Source: Bacillota bacterium
GTDB lineage: Bacteria; Bacillota_I; Bacilli_A; Izemoplasmatales; Hujiaoplasmataceae
Length of the DNA: 33,977 nucleotides
Direction: 5' to 3'
NCBI GenBank assembly: GCA_018818595.1
Contig: JAHIRM010000029.1
Coordinates: 1 to 33,977 of the forward strand
The notes under the pieces were generated by a model. The model worked only from the letters and a program-made list of their open reading frames with translations, did no database searches and was not told where the DNA came from. The position numbers and the translations under genes were made by a program. Below are positions 17,320 to 24,750 of the stretch, piece after piece; positions within the stretch are counted from its first letter, which is position 1, and each line of letters opens with the position of its first letter.

Positions 17320-19242
17320 TTATTCAAATGTTTCAAAAGCGATTCCGTTTCCTTCATAGTAACGAGAAAACATTTCGTAAAATTCTAATCTTAATACTTG
17401 TATTCCAACAATCATTCCTTCTATCGACATCACAAATAAATTCCCAAGAATAAAGATAATTGAGGTAGAAAATATATTTGTTCCCATCGACATTAGACTG
17501 TAAACAACGAGCATCATTCCTGCGTGAGATAGTACAAATCCTCCAACTCTCATGAAAGACATCGTATTGGTAATGTAAGATAATACAATTTCGAATAATT
17601 CAAAAAATCCTTCAGTTATAAATCCTCCGATTCCATTAGGAAACATTTTATTTCCATTAACTCTTCTTTGTATAGGTTCTTTAAGGAAAATAAATATTAA
17701 TGGAATTCCAACAAAGATAATTATCGTAAATAGATTAAAAATAGAAATTCCATACAATAGTTTTACAATCAATCCTCCAAAAATGAAAAGATAGAACGTC
17801 AAACCTGCAACGCCATTGTGAGAAAAAATAAATTCTATATACTTTCTTTTTTTTAAGTTGCTATATAAATTTAAAGCAATTGAAGTAATTATCAATATCG
17901 ATCCAAGCAAAACAGCGGCTATTAGTAAGTTCATCGTAAAATCCGGGCTCATTACATCGATTGGTTTTGAGCTCAATTTTAATACATTTATATAAAACGG
18001 ATTAAGTAATTCTTCATTTCCGAATACTGACCCATAAAGCAGTCCGAAAAATGCCGATGATATCCCAATACGCATTCCTATTTCTCCGAGCTTTAATTTT
18101 TTCCATTTAAAAAATATAAATCCGATTAGGACAAGCAATAATCCTTGGCCAACATCTCCAAACATAATTCCAAATAAAAGCGAATAAGTAATTGCAACAA
18201 ATGGAGTTGGATCTATATCTCCATAACTTGGCAACCCATACATTTCTACAAACATAGAAAATGGGCGACTGAACCAACCATTTTTAAGTTTTGTTGGAGG
18301 TTTTAATCTTCTATCACTATTTGCAGGACGAATTTCAATTTCTACGTCATCAATATCAGAAAATTTAGACTTAACCGTTGAAACATCTTTGGATTGGACA
18401 AATCCGGTTATTGTGAATTTATCTCCTAACCCAACAACATATTTTTTTGCTTCATAGATTTTATTTAGATACAATAACTCGCTTTTTATTGTAGCCATAT
18501 CTTTTCCTGAATCACTTAAAAGAGCATTAATACTTGTTTGGATTTTCTCTAATTGAGTTTGTGCTACTTCAATTTCTTTCGCCAAAGTAACAGTTGCTGC
18601 TTCCGGTGTCCCATGAACAAAATCGGGTATATGGATTCTTTCAAAGAAGAGCGATGAAAAAATATTATCCACTTCTCTTTCAAATTCATTGGTCGTGAAA
18701 TACATACACCAACTATAATTTTTATCAATTGTAAATGATTTAAAAATAAATGGTCTTGTTCGATAAAATTTTAATTTTTCAACACTATCCGTTGGTAATC
18801 TTCCTACTCTAGCAAAAACATAATCGCAAGAAAAAACATCATCAAGAGAGATATCTAGGCTTTCAATATTATGAACTTGAATTAAAGCATCTTGGTATTT
18901 TCTTATTAATTCTATTGTATCTTTTTTTTGAGAAACTAAATTTTTTAAAGTTACGTGTGTTGTGGATACATAAGATGTCATTTTTTCAAGTGTATAATCG
19001 ATGGTTTTTATTTCAATAACAGGAATATCAAACTCATATTCCTTTTCAATTTCAAGTAATTCATTTAATACGATATTACACGGATTATCAGAACGAAATG
19101 AAGTTAGTCCGTGAACTTGCCCAACGATTTGATTAGATGAAATAGGATGAAAGCATCTTAATTCAACAAAATTTTCTAAAACTTTATCTAGATGTTCTAA
19201 GTATGAAGTAATATTAACTAACTTGGTCTTCGCAATCGCCAT
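17320..19242 (-). CDS. ntpI: V-type ATPase subunit I (full-length stator subunit a)
   Basis: A 640-aa protein from the start chosen here (MAIAKTKLVN). The frame opens seven codons earlier, but AAAGGAGAG sits at proper distance from this ATG. The N-terminal cytoplasmic domain (1 to about 320) anchors the peripheral stalks; the C-terminal domain (about 335-630) has about seven or eight membrane helices and forms the ion half-channel. The essential arginine region reads SFMRVGGFVLSHAG, and a second conserved arginine is in VLRLEFYEMF near the C-terminus. The product is normal for the family. The gene directly upstream is a truncated copy: the two align without a gap over residues 1-316. The 62-base gap between them is the longest in the operon and has no clear terminator. 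Confidence 0.95.
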   Translation of the reverse strand: MAIAKTKLVNITSYLEHLDKVLENFVELRCFHPISSNQIVGQVHGLTSFRSDNPCNIVLNELLEIEKEYEFDIPVIEIKTIDYTLEKMTSYVSTTHVTLKNLVSQKKDTIELIRKYQDALIQVHNIESLDISLDDVFSCDYVFARVGRLPTDSVEKLKFYRTRPFIFKSFTIDKNYSWCMYFTTNEFEREVDNIFSSLFFERIHIPDFVHGTPEAATVTLAKEIEVAQTQLEKIQTSINALLSDSGKDMATIKSELLYLNKIYEAKKYVVGLGDKFTITGFVQSKDVSTVKSKFSDIDDVEIEIRPANSDRRLKPPTKLKNGWFSRPFSMFVEMYGLPSYGDIDPTPFVAITYSLLFGIMFGDVGQGLLLVLIGFIFFKWKKLKLGEIGMRIGISSAFFGLLYGSVFGNEELLNPFYINVLKLSSKPIDVMSPDFTMNLLIAAVLLGSILIITSIALNLYSNLKKRKYIEFIFSHNGVAGLTFYLFIFGGLIVKLLYGISIFNLFTIIIFVGIPLIFIFLKEPIQRRVNGNKMFPNGIGGFITEGFFELFEIVLSYITNTMSFMRVGGFVLSHAGMMLVVYSLMSMGTNIFSTSIIFILGNLFVMSIEGMIVGIQVLRLEFYEMFSRYYEGNGIAFETFE

Positions 19243-19304
19243 TGTCTCTCTCCTTTCTCGCAAATAAATATTATCCTTTATATTTCTAAAGACAATTCTC
19301 TTAT

Positions 19305-20330
19305 TTATTCAGATTTTTTAAACGCATTCTTAATTTTTTTGAAAATAGAAATCTGGTTATGATTTAATCTTTTTACTCTTTTCGGAGGTTTTAATCGCAA
19401 ATCTGCGTCTCCTGGTAAAATATTAATCTCAACGTCTTTCATGTCTTTAAACTTGTCAAGAATTGGCAATTCATCTTTCTCATCAATAAATCCAGTTATA
19501 GTAAATTTATCCCCAAGTCCAACCACATATTTTTTTGCTTCATATAATCGATTTAAAAAAACTAGTTCGCTCTTAACTTTAATAAAATCAGAATCATTTT
19601 CTAATAAAATTTCATGTAAATCATTCTTAATTGAGGCAAGCTGATTTTCAACAACATTAATTTCTTTAGAAAGGGTTTCTTTTGCTGCTTCTGGTGTTCC
19701 GTGCACAAAATCTGGTATAAAAATCCTTTCAAACAATAAGGAAGAAAAAACATTATCTACTTCTCTTTCATATTCGCTTGTGGTGAAATACATGCACCAA
19801 TTATAGTTTTTATCTGTGCTAAATGAAATAAAAATAAATGGCCTTGAACGATAAAATTGCAATTGATCCACACTTGCTTGAGGGAGTCTTCCAACTCTAG
19901 CATCAATGTACTCGCACGAAAATATATCATCAAGCGAAATATCTAAACTTGCTATATTATTAACTTGTATTAAAGCATCTTTGTATTTACTTAATAATTC
20001 TTTTGTTTCTTCCTCGTCCTGAAAATTATTGTTCAGTTTAGTATGAATTGAAGAAATAATATTTTTCATTTGTTCAAAAGTATAATCAATATTATCTACT
20101 TCTCTAGATAAAATGTCAATTTCAAATTGTTTCTCAATTTCAGACAATTCGTTCAAACAAGAAGTGCAAGGATTTTCAGAAACAAAGGATCTAGACCCAT
20201 GGACATGACCAATAATTTGTGCAGAAGCAACTGGTCTAAAGCACTTTAAATCGATAAATTTCTCTAACACTTTATCTAAGTGTTTTAGTCTTGCGGTAAT
20301 GTGCACTAGTTTCGTCTTGGTTACAGACAT
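19305..20330 (-). CDS. truncated subunit I paralogue, cytoplasmic domain only
   Basis: A 341-aa protein that aligns without gaps to residues 1-316 of the neighbouring full-length subunit I; by hand count 192 of 316 positions are identical (about 61%). It stops resembling it exactly after the shared LKPP (313-316), where the membrane domain begins. It then ends with a 25-residue basic tail (nine Lys/Arg) instead of transmembrane helices. It therefore lacks both channel arginines and cannot conduct ions. It has its own AAAGGAG site, an intact frame and normal operon spacing (14 bases after ntpC), so it looks maintained and not a decaying fragment. Possible roles (inference): a second docking point for a peripheral stalk, an assembly factor, or a regulator that competes with full-length subunit I. 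Confidence 0.9.
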   Translation of the reverse strand: MSVTKTKLVHITARLKHLDKVLEKFIDLKCFRPVASAQIIGHVHGSRSFVSENPCTSCLNELSEIEKQFEIDILSREVDNIDYTFEQMKNIISSIHTKLNNNFQDEEETKELLSKYKDALIQVNNIASLDISLDDIFSCEYIDARVGRLPQASVDQLQFYRSRPFIFISFSTDKNYNWCMYFTTSEYEREVDNVFSSLLFERIFIPDFVHGTPEAAKETLSKEINVVENQLASIKNDLHEILLENDSDFIKVKSELVFLNRLYEAKKYVVGLGDKFTITGFIDEKDELPILDKFKDMKDVEINILPGDADLRLKPPKRVKRLNHNQISIFKKIKNAFKKSE

Positions 20331-20344
20331 ATTGTTTCTCCTTT

Positions 20345-21382
20345 CTAAAAAATAAGCATCTTCTTTATTTCGCTTTCTTCAAGATTATATCGAATGCCTT
20401 CAATAATGTTAAATAGATTTTCTCTTTCAATTTCGTTTAATATCAAATATGCTGAAAAAACCGCAGGTGCGTCATTCGAAAAATACATATATCTTTTAGC
20501 TAAATTATATTTCATTTTTTCTGCATAATATTCGATGTAGATATACTCGTCTTCATCAATGTATTTTGCAAACTCAGAACTTTCTAAGTAATGAAGAACC
20601 GAATCAGCGTTTGGAAGTGAGATAATATCATCAAGTTTTTTGTCGCTCATTCTAGAGTATTTTGTAATTACTGCTTTTTTTATTTCTGAGAATTCAGCGT
20701 TATAAAATTTCTTTAATCTATATATTTTAACGATATTTCCAAGCTCAATCCTTGATTTGAAAATATCAAACAATTGTTTTTTGACTTTGCCTTTATAATT
20801 CTTTTCTATTTGGTCAAACACACATCCATAATAGCAAGAATCTAACTCATACTCGATATCTGCATATCGAATTTCCGAATTTTCTTTTTCTAAAAATGGT
20901 TTTAGCACTGAGTAAAAAGGCGTTTTTTCTATCGCTTCTAATAAATCCAAAAATGTCCTTGCTTTGGAGAGTAAAGTAATATCAAAACTTGCATGACGTC
21001 TAAAAAATATTGGAAATTCTGCAATAGCTTCTTCATAATTCATTGATAGAATGGCTCGAATGGAAGCCAAAATTAAATCAATTTCTCTTTGAATAATATT
21101 TAATTCATAAAAAGCTTTATCTTTTAATTCTACAAATTTAATGAGCCTTAAAGTGTAATTAAAATTCGTTTTTTTGATCAACTCTTCAAGTTGACCTCGA
21201 TGAACTGAATTTTCTTGAACATCTGAAAAAAATTCCTTATAATATTTTTTTGTTTTTAAATAGCTTACAACCTCAGAAATAGATCTTTTTTTTACTAGTT
21301 CAAGATAGTCATCTTGTTTTAGACTAGTTCCGTAGATTGATTTTGCTTTTGTAATAATAGCGTTACTAGTCCAATTACTCAT
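20345..21382 (-). CDS. ntpC: V-type ATPase subunit C (rotor-ring adaptor, AC39/d type)
   Basis: A 345-aa subunit of the vATP-synt_AC39 family, a helical funnel that connects the D/F shaft to the K ring. Seen: WTSNAIITKAKSIYG near the N-terminus, a repeated helical pattern of three bundles, FDQIEKNYKG and RIELGNIVKIYRLKKFY in the middle, which is the best conserved part of the family, and a C-terminal NIIEGIRYNLEESEIKKML. The length is typical. The gene follows the G subunit by 11 bases. Its position as second gene of the operon, away from F and E, is unlike the E. hirae ntp order. Confidence 0.9.
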   Translation of the reverse strand: MSNWTSNAIITKAKSIYGTSLKQDDYLELVKKRSISEVVSYLKTKKYYKEFFSDVQENSVHRGQLEELIKKTNFNYTLRLIKFVELKDKAFYELNIIQREIDLILASIRAILSMNYEEAIAEFPIFFRRHASFDITLLSKARTFLDLLEAIEKTPFYSVLKPFLEKENSEIRYADIEYELDSCYYGCVFDQIEKNYKGKVKKQLFDIFKSRIELGNIVKIYRLKKFYNAEFSEIKKAVITKYSRMSDKKLDDIISLPNADSVLHYLESSEFAKYIDEDEYIYIEYYAEKMKYNLAKRYMYFSNDAPAVFSAYLILNEIERENLFNIIEGIRYNLEESEIKKMLIF

Positions 21383-21393
21383 GTTTTCATCCC

Positions 21394-21705
21394 CTATTCT
21401 TGGATGCAGTGTTGGTAAATAGAATCAATCCACTTCTCTTTATTTTCTTTAAAGCTGATTTCTAGTTTTTTCAAGGTCAAATCATATTCTTTTTTGGACT
21501 CTTCATTTCTTTTTTCTAAATCTAGAACGATATCGCTTTTCGCTTTTTCAATAGTTTTATTTGCCTCTGATTTATACTGAATTTCTAATTTTTTTCTTTC
21601 TTCTCTAACAAAATCGCTAATCTTATCTTTCTCTTTTCTTAAATGTTCAACTTGCTTTCTTGCTTTTTTATCTAAATCAATTACGTCTCTAATTAAATTA
21701 TCCAT
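21394..21705 (-). CDS. V-type ATPase subunit G/H (peripheral stalk coiled coil)
   Basis: A 103-aa protein that is almost wholly one charged helix (Lys/Glu rich, about 8-98) with heptad spacing. This fits the stalk subunit that pairs with E (called G, H or NtpG-like in different systems). Sequence identity in this family is too low for recognition by motif, so the call rests on the size, coiled-coil character and position as first gene of the ATPase operon. A promoter candidate and small leader hairpin lie just upstream. The start is supported by AAAGGAA. Confidence 0.8.
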   Translation of the reverse strand: MDNLIRDVIDLDKKARKQVEHLRKEKDKISDFVREERKKLEIQYKSEANKTIEKAKSDIVLDLEKRNEESKKEYDLTLKKLEISFKENKEKWIDSIYQHCIQE

Positions 21706-21722
21706 ATGAATTTCCTTTCTTC

Positions 21723-21754
21723 GTTTTCCAAACAGAAAACAATAAAAAATTATG
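21723..21754 (-). promoter_or_regulatory. candidate promoter and leader hairpin of the V-ATPase operon
   Basis: CATAAT (21749-21754, minus strand) is a possible -10 with a poor -35. The leader between it and the first gene contains the inverted repeat GTTTTC-6-GAAAAC (21723-21740). The 93-base spacer behind the HMA gene's terminator is the only place a dedicated promoter could lie. Confidence 0.35.
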
Positions 21755-21772
21755 ATTTTTCGTCCTTAAAAT

Positions 21773-21797
21773 AAAAAAACTCTTTGAGAGCTTTTTT
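21773..21797 (-). terminator. terminator of the HMA-domain gene
   Basis: CTCT-CAA-AGAG stem preceded by a run of A and followed on the minus strand by seven T; the A and T runs can extend the stem. It starts just after the stop codon. Confidence 0.65.
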
Positions 21798-21798
21798 G

Positions 21799-22005
21799 TT
21801 ATAATTTTATGATTTCGATTAGTTGATATCCTTCAGATGCTAATAAATCAGAAATTACTTTCGTTGAAACAAATCCTTCAAAAGTTGCGTATCCTCCTTC
21901 GAAAGATACTGATACATTTGTGATTCCAAAAATACTTTCAAGAAGGTGTTTCACATCCTTGGCGCACCCTTCACAACAAATATTTCCAATAATTGCTTTT
22001 TTCAT
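21799..22005 (-). CDS. HMA-domain metal-binding protein (copper-chaperone-like)
   Basis: A 68-aa single ferredoxin-like HMA domain as in CopZ. The metal site is the C-x2-C pair C11/C14 in GNICCEGCAKDV; an additional cysteine (C10) replaces the usual variable residue just before the first ligand. The remainder follows the family (VKHLLESIFGITNVSVSFEGG, then ISDLLASEGYQ). Such proteins carry Cu(I), or in some cases other soft metals, to P-type ATPases; no such ATPase is in the window. The gene has the best promoter in this region (consensus TTGACA and TATAAT) and its own terminator, so it is an independent unit. AAGGAGTG precedes the start. Confidence 0.87.
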   Translation of the reverse strand: MKKAIIGNICCEGCAKDVKHLLESIFGITNVSVSFEGGYATFEGFVSTKVISDLLASEGYQLIEIIKL

Positions 22006-22043
22006 TTTTTCACTCCTTAAAAAAGAATGATTGTTCTAATATC

Positions 22044-22072
22044 ATTATAGTACTTTTGGATAGCGGTGTCAA
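22044..22072 (-). promoter_or_regulatory. consensus promoter of the HMA gene
   Basis: TTGACA (22067-22072), a 17-base spacer and TATAAT (22044-22049) on the minus strand: both boxes and spacing match the sigma-A consensus exactly. An imperfect inverted repeat, AATGAT-9-ATCATT, overlaps and follows the -10 and could be an operator, but it matches no metal-regulator box I can name with confidence. Confidence 0.8.
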
Positions 22073-22085
22073 ATTCATTGAACAT

Positions 22086-22937
22086 TTATTTTATCTTAAT
22101 TTTATGATTTTCAAAATCAATTTTAGTAGATAGATGAAACGAAAAAAGTTCAGCAAAATCGAGCGTTTCTTCAATGATGGAGTCGTATAACTCTTTTGGA
22201 TTGTGTGTATCACAGCCAAAAATAATTAGAGCTTTTGGATAAGATTCTACTACTTTCCAGAAATCATAACGAGGATATAAATACAATTTTTTATTATTGA
22301 TTTCATACTTGCCCTTTCTCGTACCACCACCATTTATTTCTAAGTAAACATTGTTTTTGATAGCCGATTTAATGATAATGGTTGCTGCTTTTTTGGCAGC
22401 ATCATCAAAAAGAAATGGTTTTTCATAACTATAATTCATTAAGTATAAATCTGGATGATTTAAAATGGAAAAAAATCCTGTATCAAGCGCATCGCTTACA
22501 GAATATGCATAATCCATAATTTGTGTTTCATTCATCGTTTCATAAGTATTATAAATTTCTCCATTTGTTGGGAAAAAATGCACTCCAAGTGATAAATAAT
22601 CTAATTTGTTTAACAAAAATTTGTAGTAATTATCGTTTCCTGGAAGATATTCTATTTCTAATCCTTTTAAGATTTTAATTTTATCTTTATATTTATTTAT
22701 AGATGTATCTAAATCAGGAAGATAAATATTTACAAAATCCAATTCACTCATTTGTCTGTCTAAATTATTTGCAAGATAAGTGTCATTGTCCATAAAATAT
22801 CTAGGAATAGGACCGTGATCTGAAAAACCAATTTCTTGAAAACCTTGTCTAATGGCTTCCTTAATATAGTCTTCGCTCATTTTTACTGCGTGACCACAAA
22901 GCGCTGTATGTGTATGATAATTTGCTTCTAATTTCAT
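22086..22937 (-). CDS. PHP-domain phosphoesterase (histidinol-phosphatase HisK type)
   Basis: With the start chosen here the product has 283 aa and begins MKLEANYHTHTALCGH. The open frame extends 33 codons further, but those codons overlap the preceding gene's terminator, and AAAGGTGAT lies before this internal ATG. PHP metal ligands are visible: HTH (8-10), the histidine of LCGH, SDHG (about 41-44), NHPDLY in the middle and CDTH near the C-terminus. These build a trinuclear metal site for phosphate-ester hydrolysis. Members of this group include histidinol-phosphatase, but no other his genes are present here. The substrate is therefore open and could be another sugar or nucleotide phosphate. 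Confidence 0.85.
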   Translation of the reverse strand: MKLEANYHTHTALCGHAVKMSEDYIKEAIRQGFQEIGFSDHGPIPRYFMDNDTYLANNLDRQMSELDFVNIYLPDLDTSINKYKDKIKILKGLEIEYLPGNDNYYKFLLNKLDYLSLGVHFFPTNGEIYNTYETMNETQIMDYAYSVSDALDTGFFSILNHPDLYLMNYSYEKPFLFDDAAKKAATIIIKSAIKNNVYLEINGGGTRKGKYEINNKKLYLYPRYDFWKVVESYPKALIIFGCDTHNPKELYDSIIEETLDFAELFSFHLSTKIDFENHKIKIK

Positions 22938-22973
22938 CGTAATCACCTTTTCTAATGTATTATTACATTCCTT

Positions 22974-23000
22974 AAAAAAGATAGTTTGTCGTAGACTATC
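22974..23000 (-). terminator. terminator after the SemiSWEET-like gene
   Basis: GATAGT-9-ACTATC stem (22980-23000) is followed on the minus strand by six T. The TGA stop codon of the membrane protein gene lies inside the first arm of the stem. Confidence 0.65.
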
Positions 23001-23292
23001 AATTAAGGATAGTTTGCTTTTCTGTCTTTTTATCAATCTTTAGATTTCTAAAATACAATATGCAATAAATCGAAACGATTGTAAAATTAAAAAAATATGC
23101 AATTAAAACATAATTAACTAACCCTGATGTGAATTTATATGCAATTCCAAAAGCATATCCAGACAAAATTAATAATCCTGAATAGATACTCACTCCTTTT
23201 GTTGTTCTCGATTTATAGGCCTTTATGCAAGCAAATGGCCAAGAAAATCCAAAACAAATCAACATTAAAAATTCTAAAATTTGTTCTGTCAT
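22999..23292 (-). CDS. three-helix membrane protein, SemiSWEET/PQ-loop-like
   Basis: A 97-aa protein with three predicted membrane helices (about 5-24, 34-54 and 61-82), the size of a SemiSWEET sugar transporter subunit, which works as a dimer. The first loop has the form PFACIKAYKSRTTKGVS, closely resembling the PQ-loop pattern P-Q-x2-K-x3-K-x2-S-T-K-G-x-S of this family except that PQ is PF. The start overlaps the end of the acyltransferase gene by four bases, so the two are co-translated. The resemblance is by eye to a short family, so transport of sugar is a hypothesis only. The lysine-rich C-terminal tail is cytoplasmic or disordered. Confidence 0.62.
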   Translation of the reverse strand: MTEQILEFLMLICFGFSWPFACIKAYKSRTTKGVSIYSGLLILSGYAFGIAYKFTSGLVNYVLIAYFFNFTIVSIYCILYFRNLKIDKKTEKQTILN

Positions 23293-24551
23293 AATAAATC
23301 ACTTCCACTAAGTTTATTTGCTTTCTTTATTTTATATATTTCCTCTGTTGCAAAGTGAAGTTTTGTCACAACGTTCTTTTTAGATAAAGGATAAATATAA
23401 TACGTGTCGTTTAAAGTAGATAAATCAATACAATCTCCTTTATTTAAATAATCATATTCAATGTGCAAAGAATAAGTAGATAACGGATCTTTGTCTAATT
23501 GAAATAGTTCTCCGTCGAAATTTCCTTGTACATGAAATCCACTTATATCATGGAGAAGCGAAGCGGTACCTAAACGAATATAACCTTTGGAATTTGGTAA
23601 AGAATCAACTGCAACTTCATCTTCAAATCGATAGGTATTATTTAGAATTTGCATTCTAACGTTTTCTCTTTCAAATTCATACCAATCAGGTATACGGGAA
23701 AATTCTGTTTTTCCTTCAAGGGCTTTTATTCTTCCAAATTCATCCATAGAGTAACGTTTTTGACAATGATTACACCAAATTTCGTTTCCATCTGAATCCA
23801 TTTCATGTTCTGTCAAACAATTTGGACATAAGTATAGTACTTTGTGCAATCCTTTTGCTCGATCAACAAAATCTATTTTTTGGTTTGTTTCTAATTGAAA
23901 TTTATATTCATCATATTGAAAGGCGTCTACAATTCTACTGTTAATTTCTTTGCTTAATAGTAAATGTATTTCTTCTTGAGTAACAATTTGAGTCATATCG
24001 GCACTTAAACGAACTTTTCGCTTTTTAAGATTCCATACAGGTTGACTTAAATAATCTCCATGCATATTTAAAACCACTACAGGTACTTTCATTAATTTAC
24101 ACATTTTCCCTAAGGAATCTGGCAAAATGGAAGTGGTCCCGCATAAAGAATATCTAGCCTCAGGATAAATAATACAAATTTGTTTGTTTACTTTCAAAGA
24201 ATGTTCTACTTGCCTTACAAGTAATATATCATTTGTAAATTTTCTTTTACAGATGCATCCAACATCTCTTAATAACTTTTCTCGTTTAATGAATCCATCA
24301 ATTGCAACGATGTAATTGGCTTTTTTCGGAAATATCGCAGCTGTAGTTACGGAAAAATCGATAAATGCATGGTGAGTACATAATAATATATATGGAGGTT
24401 TTAGTCCCTTCATATTGTTTTTGTTAATTTTCAAATGATGGGCCCAAACCGTTGGAAAAGAAACCAACCAAGTGATGGGAATTAAGTACCATTTTTGTTT
24501 CTTTGGTTTTTGAATCATATCGAAGCGAATTTCATTAGAATCATTCATCAT
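23289..24551 (-). CDS. PlsC-type acyltransferase with C-terminal zinc ribbon
   Basis: A 420-aa protein. The N-terminal half is a lysophospholipid/glycerol-phosphate acyltransferase domain: the catalytic H-x4-D motif is H60-D65 (THHAFIDF) and the substrate motif is YPEAR (129-133), the variant of EGTRS. A membrane-associated segment (about 20-35) precedes it. After residue 235 there is a zinc ribbon with C242, C245, C260 and C263, then a beta-rich domain of about 150 residues that I do not recognise. PlsC itself is about 240 aa, so the C-terminal 180 residues are an addition. It should transfer an acyl chain to a lipid precursor at the inner membrane face. A hairpin stands just before its ribosome site (24573-24605). 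Confidence 0.83.
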   Translation of the reverse strand: MMNDSNEIRFDMIQKPKKQKWYLIPITWLVSFPTVWAHHLKINKNNMKGLKPPYILLCTHHAFIDFSVTTAAIFPKKANYIVAIDGFIKREKLLRDVGCICKRKFTNDILLVRQVEHSLKVNKQICIIYPEARYSLCGTTSILPDSLGKMCKLMKVPVVVLNMHGDYLSQPVWNLKKRKVRLSADMTQIVTQEEIHLLLSKEINSRIVDAFQYDEYKFQLETNQKIDFVDRAKGLHKVLYLCPNCLTEHEMDSDGNEIWCNHCQKRYSMDEFGRIKALEGKTEFSRIPDWYEFERENVRMQILNNTYRFEDEVAVDSLPNSKGYIRLGTASLLHDISGFHVQGNFDGELFQLDKDPLSTYSLHIEYDYLNKGDCIDLSTLNDTYYIYPLSKKNVVTKLHFATEEIYKIKKANKLSGSDLL

Positions 24552-24572
24552 TAAATACTCCTTATGTAAAAT

Positions 24573-24605
24573 AAAAAGTGATTATTCTCGAAATAACCAC
24601 TTTTT
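24573..24605 (-). terminator. hairpin between the MFS and acyltransferase genes (terminator or attenuator)
   Basis: AAAAAGTG / CACTTTTT (8 bp), one mismatch, then TTATT / AATAA around a small loop. It lies 22 bases before the acyltransferase ATG and downstream of the promoter at 24676-24684. Transcripts of that gene must therefore cross it. It can serve as terminator of the MFS gene and at the same time as an attenuator. Confidence 0.7.
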
Positions 24606-24675
24606 GTAGTAATTTTTTTTCGTTTCTTTTATTAAAATAGTTTAATTCTTTTCATTTTGTTTCAAATTTCAATCT

Positions 24676-24684
24676 ATTATAGCA
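24676..24684 (-). promoter_or_regulatory. extended -10 promoter upstream of the acyltransferase gene
   Basis: TGCTATAAT on the minus strand is a good extended -10. It would give a leader of about 120 bases that includes the hairpin at 24573-24605. Confidence 0.5.
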
Positions 24685-24750
24685 TAATTTTTCGAAGATA
24701 AAAATACTGTTGATGCAAGTATTTAAACTGAAAAAATTATCAATAAATTA

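Noticed and set aside
22021-22050. possible Fur/PerR-type operator at the HMA promoter
   Set aside because: Only about 10 of 14 positions fit the 7-1-7 pattern, and copper-type regulators would be expected to use a different box; kept only as an unnamed inverted repeat.
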